Source: Pedobacter sp. Leaf194
Lineage (GTDB): Bacteria > Bacteroidota > Bacteroidia > Sphingobacteriales > Sphingobacteriaceae
NCBI RefSeq assembly: GCF_001423945.1
Contig: NZ_LMPU01000004.1
Location: forward strand, 1-46,743
DNA length: 46,743 nucleotides
Direction of reading: 5' to 3'
The position numbers and the translations under genes were made by a program. A model generated the notes under the pieces. That model did no database searches. It was not told the DNA's origin and saw nothing but the letters and a program-made list of their open reading frames with translations. Positions 1-8,257 of the stretch are shown here, in pieces. How positions within the stretch are numbered: position 1 is the first letter of the stretch; every line of letters begins with the position of its first letter.

Positions 1-28
1 AATTTATCATATATATTTTAAATTAAAA

Positions 29-48
29 TTTTTAGATTTACCTAAAAA
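29..48. promoter_or_regulatory. Candidate metal-regulator operator (palindrome)
   Basis: A perfect inverted repeat, TTTTTAG-N6-CTAAAAA, lies 20 bases before the ATG of the DtxR/MntR-type regulator. DtxR-family repressors bind palindromes of about this size in front of their own genes and metal transporter genes, so autoregulation of the regulator-transporter pair is a reasonable inference. No binding data can be seen here, and the site is AT-rich, so chance is not excluded. Confidence 0.5.
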
Positions 49-67
49 TAAAATTAGATAAACGTAA

Positions 68-730
68 ATGCAAAGTTTTACCGAAGAGAACTATCTTAAG
101 ATTATTTACCACCTGGCCGAAAAAACCAGTAACGTTCAAACAAATGCAATAGCCGAGCAAATTCAAACCAAACCCGCATCTGTAACCGACATGATTAAAA
201 AACTGGCGGAGAAAGGTCTTGTGGATTATGTTAAATATCAGGGCGTTACCTTAACCGAAAAGGGGAAGCATGCCGCTGTAGACATTGTTCGAAAACACCG
301 CCTTTGGGAAGTCTTCTTAGTGGATAAGCTTAACTTTAAATGGGACGAGGTGCATGATGTTGCAGAAGAACTGGAGCACATAAGGTCGGTAGATTTAATT
401 GAGCGTTTAGATGAGTTTTTAGGTTTTCCTAAATCAGACCCTCACGGCGACCCAATTCCGGACAAAAACGGACGTTTTGCGAAAACACAATTTATAAAAC
501 TTATCGAACTTGGCATTGGCGACAGCGGAACCATAACTGGCGTTAGCCAGCACAGCTCTCCGTTTTTAAAACACCTTGAAAAACTGGGTTTAACGCTCGG
601 AAAACAAATACAAGTTTCAGATGTTACCGATTTCGATGGCTCAGTTGAAATTTTAGTAGCCGAAAAACAAATCAATATTAGCAGAGAAGTTGCAAAACAT
701 ATTTTAATTAGCAGTAATGGCAAAAACTGA
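68..730 (+). CDS. DtxR/MntR-family metal-dependent transcriptional regulator
   Basis: This 220-residue protein has the layout of metal-responsive DtxR-family repressors: an N-terminal winged helix (about residues 5-65), a metal-binding dimerisation domain (70-135) and a C-terminal FeoA/SH3-like domain (145-218). Likely ligands are H77, E81, H96, E100, E103 and H104, matching the DtxR pattern H-x3-E ... H-x3-C-x2-EH with the cysteine replaced by glutamate. The segment DPHGDPIP (124-131) is also typical. The gene overlaps the Nramp transporter gene by 14 bases and follows a palindromic site at 29-48. It probably represses manganese or iron uptake when the metal is plentiful. The Nramp partner favours manganese, but the metal cannot be settled from sequence. 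Confidence 0.9.
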   Translation: MQSFTEENYLKIIYHLAEKTSNVQTNAIAEQIQTKPASVTDMIKKLAEKGLVDYVKYQGVTLTEKGKHAAVDIVRKHRLWEVFLVDKLNFKWDEVHDVAEELEHIRSVDLIERLDEFLGFPKSDPHGDPIPDKNGRFAKTQFIKLIELGIGDSGTITGVSQHSSPFLKHLEKLGLTLGKQIQVSDVTDFDGSVEILVAEKQINISREVAKHILISSNGKN

Positions 731-2579
731 ATCGTTAAGTGAGGTTCATCAGAGTGTAAATACCGATAAGCGTAAAGGCTGGCGAAGAATTCTATCCTTC
801 ATCGGTCCGGCCTACTTAATAAGCGTAGGCTATATGGATCCCGGAAACTGGGCGACGGACTTAGCCGGTGGAAGTAAGTTCGGCTACCAGCTTATCTGGG
901 TGTTGTTAATGTCGAACCTGATTGCGTTGCTATTGCAATCACTTAGTGCCAGGTTAGGAATTGTTCGGGGTTTAGATTTGGCGCAGGCTTCAAAACATGC
1001 CTATCCCCGCTGGGCAAACATCCCCTTGTTCGGGTTGGCACAACTGGCTATAATTGCCTGCGATTTAGCAGAAATTATAGGTATGGCGATAGGTTTACAA
1101 TTGCTTTTTGGTTTACCACTAATCTGGGGCATTTCAATAACCATTTTCGACACTATACTTCTTCTTTTCCTGCTAAATAAAGGAATGAGGGCAATGGAAG
1201 GTTTTATCGTTTCTATGGTATTTATCGTAGGCATTTCATTTCTTGTTGAAATGTTTATCGTTGAGCCATCTTTAAAAGAGGTTGCGAAGGGTTTTGAGCC
1301 TTCTTTGCTTGGTGGCGACGCACTCTACATTGCCATCGGTATTATAGGCGCCACCGTAATGCCACACAACCTGTATCTCCACTCCTCACTGGTGCAAACC
1401 AGAAAAATAGAACGAACAAATAAAGGTATAAAGGAAGCATTAAAATTTAACCTGATTGATACTACCGTTGCGCTGAATCTTGCTTTCTTTGTTAACGCGG
1501 CGATTTTAATTCTGGCAGCTGCTGCTTTTTTTAAAAATGGTCTTCACGAAGTTGCAGAAATACAGGATGCACACAAGTTACTTTCTAATATTTTCGGCAG
1601 CGTTGCCCCAACCTTGTTCGCTATTGCCTTAATTGCCGCCGGTCAAAGCTCCACAGTTACAGGAACGCTGGCTGGCCAGATTATTATGGAAGGCCATATT
1701 AATTTAAGAATTCAGCCTTGGCTGAGGAGATTAATAACCCGCTTGTTAGCCATTATACCGGCATTTTTCACCATTCTCCATTATGGCGATGATGCCTTGG
1801 GTGGATTGCTCGTGCTCAGTCAGGTTGTGTTGAGTCTTCAGCTTGGCTTTGCAGTTATCCCATTAATTCACTTTACATCAGATAAGAAACTGATGAAGGA
1901 TTTCGCCATAAAAACCTGGGTTAAGGTCTTAGCCTGGGGTAGCGCCGCTTTAATTATTGCGTTAAATGTAAAACTGGTAATTGAAGAAATCTCCGGCTGG
2001 ACTAAAGATGCAAACACCTGGTGGATTTATGTGTTCGTTTTCCCGGCAGTAATCGTCATCATTCTCCTGCTGCTTTATGTTTTCTTTCACCCACTTATTG
2101 ACAAGCGAAACTTGCAAAGGCAAATGGTTCCTCATGGCAATGCGCTCGACATTGGCAAGATTGATAAGATTAGCTACCAACGCATTGGAATTGCAGTCGA
2201 TTTTTCTAAAAACGACCGGAATACGATTAGACATGCACTAATTCAGGGCGGGAAAGATGCTCATTACTACCTTATTCATGTTGTAGAAACTGCCGCAGCC
2301 CGCTACCATGGCGATATTGTGATGGACCACGAAACACAGAGCGATGCCGAAAACCTGGAAAAATACAAAATCAACCTTGCCGATTTAGGCTATGACGCAA
2401 CCTTATTTATCGGATTCGGGGGCACTGCGAAAGCAATTGCCGACATCAGCAACAAAAACGAACTTGAGCTATTGGTAATGGGCGCCCACGGTCATCGTGG
2501 ATTAAAAGATCTGGTATTCGGAACAACAGTTGATGCCGTTAGACACAAAGTGAATATACCGGTGCTGATTATCCGATAG
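717..2579 (+). CDS. mntH: Nramp-family Mn/Fe transporter with C-terminal UspA domain
   Basis: The first 450 or so residues form an Nramp divalent-metal transporter with about 11 membrane helices. The TM1 motif DPGN (41-44) and the TM6 motif MPHN (215-218), which hold the metal ligands, are both intact. Residues about 485-620 form a soluble universal stress protein domain with a complete ATP-binding motif, G589-x2-G592-x9-G602-T. Classical MntH proteins are about 410-440 residues and lack this domain, so the protein is a transporter-sensor fusion. It should import Mn2+ or Fe2+ with protons across the inner membrane; control by nucleotide binding to the cytosolic tail is inferred. The ATG lies inside the end of the regulator gene, so the two are probably translationally coupled. 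Confidence 0.93.
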   Translation: MAKTESLSEVHQSVNTDKRKGWRRILSFIGPAYLISVGYMDPGNWATDLAGGSKFGYQLIWVLLMSNLIALLLQSLSARLGIVRGLDLAQASKHAYPRWANIPLFGLAQLAIIACDLAEIIGMAIGLQLLFGLPLIWGISITIFDTILLLFLLNKGMRAMEGFIVSMVFIVGISFLVEMFIVEPSLKEVAKGFEPSLLGGDALYIAIGIIGATVMPHNLYLHSSLVQTRKIERTNKGIKEALKFNLIDTTVALNLAFFVNAAILILAAAAFFKNGLHEVAEIQDAHKLLSNIFGSVAPTLFAIALIAAGQSSTVTGTLAGQIIMEGHINLRIQPWLRRLITRLLAIIPAFFTILHYGDDALGGLLVLSQVVLSLQLGFAVIPLIHFTSDKKLMKDFAIKTWVKVLAWGSAALIIALNVKLVIEEISGWTKDANTWWIYVFVFPAVIVIILLLLYVFFHPLIDKRNLQRQMVPHGNALDIGKIDKISYQRIGIAVDFSKNDRNTIRHALIQGGKDAHYYLIHVVETAAARYHGDIVMDHETQSDAENLEKYKINLADLGYDATLFIGFGGTAKAIADISNKNELELLVMGAHGHRGLKDLVFGTTVDAVRHKVNIPVLIIR

Positions 2580-3045
2580 ATTTTAGAACTTTATTTATTC
2601 CACCATCGCCATTGCTATAAACAATAAGCTTTCCACTTGAACCATACAAATACATTGCAGGGTATTGAGAAGGCAAAAATGTTGGAATAAATGTTCTGTT
2701 TTTATCCTGAAGCACCGTTACGTTTGGCTTAAGGTTTAGGCCAGGTGCGTAGGTACCAAAAAACTTTTGAATGGATATCGATTCATCTAATGTTACCATC
2801 AGTATGTTTACATTTTTAAGCTTAGCATAAACCTTATTTAACTCTTTTGCTTCACGTTGGCAATGTTCACATGTACAATCAAATAATATAAAAAGTGTCT
2901 TTTTCGATTGATTAATGTTCACATTTGAAAACGCTTTTCCATCTAACTTAAAGAACTTAAATTGTGGCAAAAACGCTGGTTGCTGAGCGTTCACATTTAC
3001 GGCAAATAAAATAGCGACAATTAAAAACAGGTTTCTTAACTTCAT
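2569..3045 (-). CDS. Exported thioredoxin-like protein
   Basis: A 158-residue protein beginning with a signal peptide (MKLRNLFLIVAILFAVNVNA, cleaved before QQ). The mature part is thioredoxin-like: a beta strand runs into a CxxC motif (CEHC, within FDCTCEHCQ), and a proline in SQYPAMYL occupies the cis-Pro position. This resembles TlpA/AhpC-TSA periplasmic proteins. It may be a periplasmic thiol oxidoreductase, but the substrate is unknown. The reading frame opens eight codons earlier, but the signal peptide and a -7-like box (TATGTTTG on the coding strand, 3063-3070) favour the start used here. Its 3' end overlaps that of mntH by 11 bases, tail to tail. Confidence 0.75.
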   Translation of the reverse strand: MKLRNLFLIVAILFAVNVNAQQPAFLPQFKFFKLDGKAFSNVNINQSKKTLFILFDCTCEHCQREAKELNKVYAKLKNVNILMVTLDESISIQKFFGTYAPGLNLKPNVTVLQDKNRTFIPTFLPSQYPAMYLYGSSGKLIVYSNGDGGINKVLKSIG

Positions 3046-3259
3046 ACAAATTGATCTAAACTCAAACATAATTTTTTAATTGCGAAGAAGGGTAAGAATT
3101 TTTTATGTTTTACATAAGATGAACAAAAATTTTGCAGGCGATAACAAGATGTTGCAATTAAAAAATGATATTAGCCCATTTTTTAAGATATTTGCAGCCC
3201 GATGTACACCACCATACTCAATGGCCAGTACATTATCTAATTAAATACAGCAGTACATT

Positions 3260-3709
3260 TTGAAAAACGACATCAATATAAAAAATAAAAGGGCTTATTT
3301 CGACTACAATCTAATTGATAAGTATGTAGCCGGTATTGCCTTATTAGGAACCGAAATTAAAGCAATAAGGCAGGGAAAGGCAAACATGACGGATGCCTTC
3401 TGCATGTTTATTGGCGGAAATCTTTACGTGCGCAACTTACACATTTCCGAATATAGCCACAGTTCCTTTTATCACCACGATATTAAAAGAGACAGAGCCT
3501 TGCTTTTACAAAAAAGGGAGATAAAAAAACTGAAAGCAAAAGGCGAAGAAAAAGGCTACACCATTGTACCACTAAGAATTTTTATGAACGAACGGGGTTT
3601 CGCGAAAATTGAAATTGCACTGGCGCAGGGTAAAAAAGAGTTTGATAAACGCGACAGTATAAAAGATAGAGATACCAAACGTGAACTCGACAGAGCGATG
3701 AAGCGATAA
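3260..3709 (+). CDS. smpB: SsrA-binding protein SmpB
   Basis: A 149-residue SmpB, the tmRNA partner in trans-translation, which rescues stalled ribosomes. It starts with NKRAYFDYNLIDKYVAGI, then GTEIKAIRQGKANMTDAF, and has the conserved HISEYSH and HDIKRDRALL segments. The basic C-terminal tail ends in DTKRELDRAMKR, which inserts into the mRNA channel. Length is normal. The start is TTG: the upstream in-frame stop is only a few codons away, and no ATG gives a full N-terminus. No tmRNA gene was recognised nearby. The gene is monocistronic and convergent with pcm. Confidence 0.97.
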   Translation: MKNDINIKNKRAYFDYNLIDKYVAGIALLGTEIKAIRQGKANMTDAFCMFIGGNLYVRNLHISEYSHSSFYHHDIKRDRALLLQKREIKKLKAKGEEKGYTIVPLRIFMNERGFAKIEIALAQGKKEFDKRDSIKDRDTKRELDRAMKR

Positions 3710-3768
3710 GCTAAGATTCTGTCACTAATCGCCTCTACTGCAACAAATCATAAAACTATACGACTATT

Positions 3769-4425
3769 CTACCAGGCCTGGTCGCCCACAAGTGGAACGA
3801 ACCTAAAGGTATCCAATACGATTTTTTCAAAATCATGTTCGCTCACCCGCAGCACGGTAACCATTTTTTGAGTCTTTTCATCTCCAACGGGAATAACCAA
3901 AATACCGCCGACTTTAAGTTGTTTCAGTAAAATTTCGGGTACAAGTGGTGCTCCTGCGGTAACAATTATTTTATCGTATGGTGCGTTTTCGGCTATCCCC
4001 TTTGAGCCGTCGCCGCAGTAAAATGTAGGCTTATAACCCATTCCCGGCAACACCTGAATGGTTCTGTTAAAGATATTTTCTTGTCGTTCGATTGTAAAAA
4101 CCCGGGCGCCGAGTTCCATCAAAATACAAGTTTGATAGCCAGAACCAGTCCCGATTTCCAGAACTTTATCGCCTTTCTTTATATGTAAGAGTTCGCTTTG
4201 ATAAGCAACAGTGTAAGGTTGGGAAATCGTCTGCCCGTCGCCAATGGGGAAAGCGATGTCTTTATAAGCCTGATTCCAGAATGTTTCGTCAAAAAAGAAA
4301 TGACGAGGTACTTTGCCGATTGCCTGAAGCACGTTTTTATCCTCAATACCGCGAGATGATAACAACTCGACAAGTTTTTTTCTCGCTCCTCTTTCCCGGT
4401 AATTATCAACAAATTTGTAGGCCAT
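3769..4425 (-). CDS. pcm: Protein-L-isoaspartate O-methyltransferase
   Basis: A 218-residue PCMT that methylates L-isoaspartyl residues with S-adenosylmethionine to start repair of aged proteins. The SAM-binding motif VLEIGTGSGYQT, the PCMT substrate-loop segment DGQTISQPYTVAYQ and the post-motif segment GGILVIPVGD are all present. The frame extends 12 codons further upstream, but homologues typically begin MAYKF-like, and a consensus Bacteroidetes promoter (4432-4461) sits exactly in that upstream part. That supports the start at 4425 and suggests a very short leader. No signal peptide is seen, so the enzyme is cytoplasmic. It stands alone, convergent with smpB. Confidence 0.93.
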   Translation of the reverse strand: MAYKFVDNYRERGARKKLVELLSSRGIEDKNVLQAIGKVPRHFFFDETFWNQAYKDIAFPIGDGQTISQPYTVAYQSELLHIKKGDKVLEIGTGSGYQTCILMELGARVFTIERQENIFNRTIQVLPGMGYKPTFYCGDGSKGIAENAPYDKIIVTAGAPLVPEILLKQLKVGGILVIPVGDEKTQKMVTVLRVSEHDFEKIVLDTFRFVPLVGDQAW

Positions 4426-4431
4426 GAGTAT

Positions 4432-4461
4432 CAAAAGTAGGTTTTTTATACGTTGAAACAA
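4432..4461 (-). promoter_or_regulatory. Candidate sigma-70-type promoter for pcm
   Basis: Read on the minus strand: TTG, a 19-nt spacer, then TACTTTTG, matching the Bacteroidetes consensus TTG-N19-TAnnTTTG. It ends only seven bases before the preferred pcm ATG, so the transcript would be leaderless or nearly so. Confidence 0.45.
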
Positions 4462-4544
4462 GATAAAAATTTCATCCTGATTGTAAGTGGCAGAAAATCA
4501 AAACTAAAAAATATAGAAGGCGTTTTTGAAGACGAAAATAATTA

Positions 4545-4577
4545 TTTGTTCGTTATTGATATTTATTTCTAATTTTG
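4545..4577 (+). promoter_or_regulatory. Candidate promoter for outer-membrane barrel gene
   Basis: TTTG, a 21-nt spacer, then TAATTTTG, the Bacteroidetes -33/-7 pattern. It lies about 40 bases before the ATG at 4616. Confidence 0.5.
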
Positions 4578-4615
4578 AGGACATATCTTTTTACTAAATA
4601 TCTATCTCCGCTTAA

Positions 4616-5302
4616 ATGAAAAAAGGACTAATTAGCATATTGATTTTATGCACCGCCATTACCACTAAATTATTTGCTCAAACCAGTGCTGATTATAATT
4701 ATTCAATTGCTTTAAGAGGTTTTAGCTTAATGCAGTTGCCAAAAATATTAAATCAAACAAATACGCAGGATTACACTAAAATGGCTGGTAATGGTGCCAT
4801 CTTAAAATTTAACGATAATCAAATCAGTTATAGAATAAGCGGTAACTATTTCCGCGATAAAGATGTTCAATTCCAGAATACCTGCGAAAGCTGTGAAATA
4901 GCGAAAGGAAAAGTAACGGATTATTCATTCAAAATCGGTTTTGAAAAAAACTTCAATTACTCAAGGATTCAACCATACTTTGCATTTGATATTGGATATA
5001 GGTCAAATAGATTCACCGGCACATTATCTCCGGCAAATTCTATGGTTGCTTCAACAAGTCAATCAGCAGATGCAACTAAAAACGGTTTAGTGATGACACC
5101 ATCTTTAGGCGTTAAAATAAATATAATCCCGAATCTTTCAATTTTTGCAGAAAGCAGTCTTGATTTTAACTACTCGTATGAAAAGCAAGACATTACCCAG
5201 CCAAATCTTGCTGCCAGAAATATTTACACGTATAATAAGTGGGAATTTTTGTTGAATCCTGTTTCTGCAGGCATACAATTTAATTTTAACAGCAAAAACT
5301 AA
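4616..5302 (+). CDS. Outer-membrane beta-barrel family protein
   Basis: A 228-residue protein with a clear signal peptide (about 22 residues, ending TTKLFAQ) and then alternating amphipathic strands typical of small outer-membrane barrels, for example the segments YSFKIGFEKNF, IQPYFAFDIGYR and LSIFAESSLDFNY. It ends in a strand finishing GIQFNFNSKN. C52-like pairing is possible from the CESCE segment near residue 90, an unusual cysteine pair for a barrel loop. No specific function can be assigned; it could be a porin-like or structural protein. It has its own promoter-like sequence and its end overlaps the convergent priA by four bases. Confidence 0.75.
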   Translation: MKKGLISILILCTAITTKLFAQTSADYNYSIALRGFSLMQLPKILNQTNTQDYTKMAGNGAILKFNDNQISYRISGNYFRDKDVQFQNTCESCEIAKGKVTDYSFKIGFEKNFNYSRIQPYFAFDIGYRSNRFTGTLSPANSMVASTSQSADATKNGLVMTPSLGVKINIIPNLSIFAESSLDFNYSYEKQDITQPNLAARNIYTYNKWEFLLNPVSAGIQFNFNSKN

Positions 5303-7779
5303 TAAGGGTCTACGTCAATCTGAATTAAGACACTTTTATATTCTTTCATTGCATTAAATTCTGTAAGTGTTTCCCGCAAAACGTTTTTAACTTTTTGTAT
5401 TGCAGTATGCTTATCGGCTTTGATAATGATTTGCTTAATGTAAAGATTTCTCACCCTACTTATTAATGGTTGCTCAGGCCCTAAAACCCGGGCACCAAAT
5501 TTTGCCTTAAGCGTTTGTGCCAGAAACATTGCAGCCTTGTCTAAAACATTAAAATCTTTGTGTTTCACAGCAATAAAAATCATTCTTGAAAAAGGCGGGT
5601 AAAGGAATTTTTCACGCTCGGCAATCTCGTCATTGTACATTCCAATGTAATCATTATCTACAACCTGCTTAATGATTCTGTTTTCTGCATCATAAGTTTG
5701 GATACATACATTCCCCTGATCGGCCCTGCGCCCTGCCCTGCCCGAAACCTGTGCCAGCAACTGATAGCTGCGTTCGTAGGCCCTAAAATCCGGGTAACCA
5801 AGCAGGGTGTCGGCATTTATTACGCCGATCAAACTTAAATTGTCAAAGTCCAGCCCCTTAGCTACCATTTGTGTGCCGATTAAAATATCGGTTTTCTTAT
5901 CCTGGAAATCGCTTAAAATCTGTTGCAAACCATTTTTTGTTCGCGTGGTGTCCATATCCAGGCGGGCAATGCTCACCTCTGGGTACAGCAATTTAAGTTC
6001 TTCCTCTATACGCTCGGTACCAAAACCTTTCTGCTCTACGTGTACCGAGCCGCAAGCCGGACAAATATTAACGCTGCTTTGCTGATAGCCGCAGTAGTGA
6101 CAATGAAGTTTACCACTACTTTTGTGGTAGGTTAAGCTTACATCACAATTCACACACTTTGGCGTATAACCACATGTTGCGCAAATTAAAATGGTTGCAT
6201 AGCCCCGTCTGTTCTGAAAGAGCACAATTTGCTCTTTTTTACTAAGTGCCAGGTCGATGTCTTTTATTAATACACTCGAAAAATACGAAACCATCGTTTT
6301 TCGCTTTGTTTCTTCAGCAATGCTAACAATTTGCTGATTTGGCAATTGAACACCGCCAAAACGTTCCTTCATTTCAATAAGTCCGTATTTGCCTATCAGA
6401 GCATTGTGATAACTTTCTAAAGATGGTGTTGCGGAGCCCAGAACAACCTTTGCCTGGTGAAGATGAGCTAAATAAATTGCAGAATCTCTTGCCTGATAAC
6501 GAGGTGCCGGGTCGTATTGTTTATAAGATGGCTCATGCTCTTCATCAACTACAATTAGTTTTAAATTTTGGAACGGCAAAAATACGGCAGAGCGGGCACC
6601 TAAAACTACTTTGAAAGCACCATGCTTAACTTTATTCCAAATTTCTACCCGTTCACTATTGTTAAATTTCGAATGATATACACCAATTGAATTTCCAAAA
6701 TATTGCTTTATACGTTCTACAATTTGCGTGGTTAGGGCAATTTCAGGGAGTAGGAACAGGACTTGTCCATCACTGTTTTCTATTATCTGTTCAATTAGTT
6801 TTATGTAAACCTGTGTTTTGCCAGATGCGGTAACGCCATGAAGCAGAACAACATCTTTCTCCTCGAAAAAAGTGTTTATTTTTTCCAGGGCATTCTCTTG
6901 GCCGGTATTGAGCGTAAAATTTATACTGAAATCATCAGCATTGGAGGCGAGCCTACTAACCGGGCGCTTAAGCACGGTGAATATATCTTTATCAATTAAC
7001 GATTTCAAAGCTGCCTGACCACAATTGCTTTCCTCAAGTAGCTCATCTTTCGCAATCGGCAAACCCTGTTTATTTAATTTTAAATAGGCAAGCAATGCAT
7101 CAAGCTGTTTTGGTGCCCGATCTAGAATTGAAAAAAGTTGTTTAAGATTTTCTTCCTCATTATAAAACTCATTTAAAATAATGAACGATTTCAAAAGTGG
7201 CTTGTATTTTTGAATTACCTCTTCGGCCACCAAAATCAATTCTTTATCTAATAATTGATTTATAATCGGGTAGATTGTTTTTTGGCCCAGTAATTTTGAA
7301 ACATCGTTAATGGTGAGCTTTTGTTGCTTTTTTAAGGCATTGACAATTAGTTCTTCTTTTTCGGTTAGAACTACAGCTTCATCGAATTCATCACGGAGAA
7401 TAAGTATTGTTTCGCTAGCTAGCTTAAGGCTGGCAGGCAAAGCTGCCGCCATCACATCTCCCTCGTTACACATGTAATAATCTGTCATCCATGCCCAGAA
7501 TTTTAGCTGGGTAGCAGTTACTGAAGGAGCAGAGTCTATAACATCAAGCAGGTATTTTGCTTCATAAGCAATGGGTGGTTTAGTTGTAATATTTCTAATT
7601 AAGGCTGTATAAATCTTATGCTTTCCAAATTGAACAACTACCCTTTTTCCGATCTCAACCTGCGAATTTAAATCAAAAGGCACCCGATAAGTATAGTTTT
7701 TTGCCAGCGATAAAGGCAAAATAACTTCAACAAAAAGTGTTTCTCTTTCTGCAAAAATATCAGGTTCGAATGTGTTCAT
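5299..7779 (-). CDS. priA: Primosomal protein N' (replication restart helicase PriA)
   Basis: An 826-residue superfamily 2 helicase that reloads the replisome at stalled forks. It shows Walker A GVTASGKT (315-322), the DEEH box (412-415), the helicase motif LGSATPS, and eight zinc-binding cysteines (533, 536, 542, 545, 560, 563, 573, 576). The later motifs GTQMVAKGLDF and QVSGRAGR are present. The N-terminal 3'-DNA-binding domain covers about residues 15-110. Length fits the Bacteroidetes family. The start codon overlaps the stop of the DUF423 gene as TAATG, so the two are probably co-transcribed and translationally coupled. Confidence 0.97.
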   Translation of the reverse strand: MNTFEPDIFAERETLFVEVILPLSLAKNYTYRVPFDLNSQVEIGKRVVVQFGKHKIYTALIRNITTKPPIAYEAKYLLDVIDSAPSVTATQLKFWAWMTDYYMCNEGDVMAAALPASLKLASETILILRDEFDEAVVLTEKEELIVNALKKQQKLTINDVSKLLGQKTIYPIINQLLDKELILVAEEVIQKYKPLLKSFIILNEFYNEEENLKQLFSILDRAPKQLDALLAYLKLNKQGLPIAKDELLEESNCGQAALKSLIDKDIFTVLKRPVSRLASNADDFSINFTLNTGQENALEKINTFFEEKDVVLLHGVTASGKTQVYIKLIEQIIENSDGQVLFLLPEIALTTQIVERIKQYFGNSIGVYHSKFNNSERVEIWNKVKHGAFKVVLGARSAVFLPFQNLKLIVVDEEHEPSYKQYDPAPRYQARDSAIYLAHLHQAKVVLGSATPSLESYHNALIGKYGLIEMKERFGGVQLPNQQIVSIAEETKRKTMVSYFSSVLIKDIDLALSKKEQIVLFQNRRGYATILICATCGYTPKCVNCDVSLTYHKSSGKLHCHYCGYQQSSVNICPACGSVHVEQKGFGTERIEEELKLLYPEVSIARLDMDTTRTKNGLQQILSDFQDKKTDILIGTQMVAKGLDFDNLSLIGVINADTLLGYPDFRAYERSYQLLAQVSGRAGRRADQGNVCIQTYDAENRIIKQVVDNDYIGMYNDEIAEREKFLYPPFSRMIFIAVKHKDFNVLDKAAMFLAQTLKAKFGARVLGPEQPLISRVRNLYIKQIIIKADKHTAIQKVKNVLRETLTEFNAMKEYKSVLIQIDVDPY

Positions 7780-8165
7780 TATTTATCTTTAAAAGCAGCG
7801 AAGAATAACATTATCCAGCCTAAAACGAAAAGCAAACCTCCAATTGGTGTAATGGGGCCTAAAACATCAACAAAACTCAGCTGTAAAAGCGTTCTTGTTG
7901 CAAGTAGATACAGCGAACCAGAAAACAACAATATACCAAAGGTGAAACAAAAATAAGCGATATTAATGAGCTTGTTTCGATAACGGGCAAAGGTAGAAAG
8001 GTAAAGTAAGGCAAATGTATGATAGAATTGATAATCAACGCCTTTCTGCCAGATTTCCAACGAAGGCGCATCAATCAAAGCCTTTAAACCATGCGCACCA
8101 AAAGCACCCAATAAAACAGCAACAGCACCAAAAAAAGAAGCAGTAAGGATAATACGTTTGTTCAT
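7779..8165 (-). CDS. DUF423 family small membrane protein
   Basis: A 128-residue integral membrane protein of the DUF423 (YgdD/TMEM256-like) family. It begins with the conserved AVLLGAFGAHGLK motif after a first helix and has four hydrophobic segments in total, including GILLFSGSLYLL and GGLLFVLGWIMLFF. The molecular function of the family is not established. It is the first gene of a two-gene unit with priA, joined by a TAATG overlap, but no functional link is known. Confidence 0.9.
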   Translation of the reverse strand: MNKRIILTASFFGAVAVLLGAFGAHGLKALIDAPSLEIWQKGVDYQFYHTFALLYLSTFARYRNKLINIAYFCFTFGILLFSGSLYLLATRTLLQLSFVDVLGPITPIGGLLFVLGWIMLFFAAFKDK

Positions 8166-8257
8166 ATTGTTTTAGCTTAACGCAATTGCTAAATTAATAA
8201 ATTGAGTAAGAACTTCGTACAAATGGATGTAATAATTTAAATTTGTTTCACAAACAG

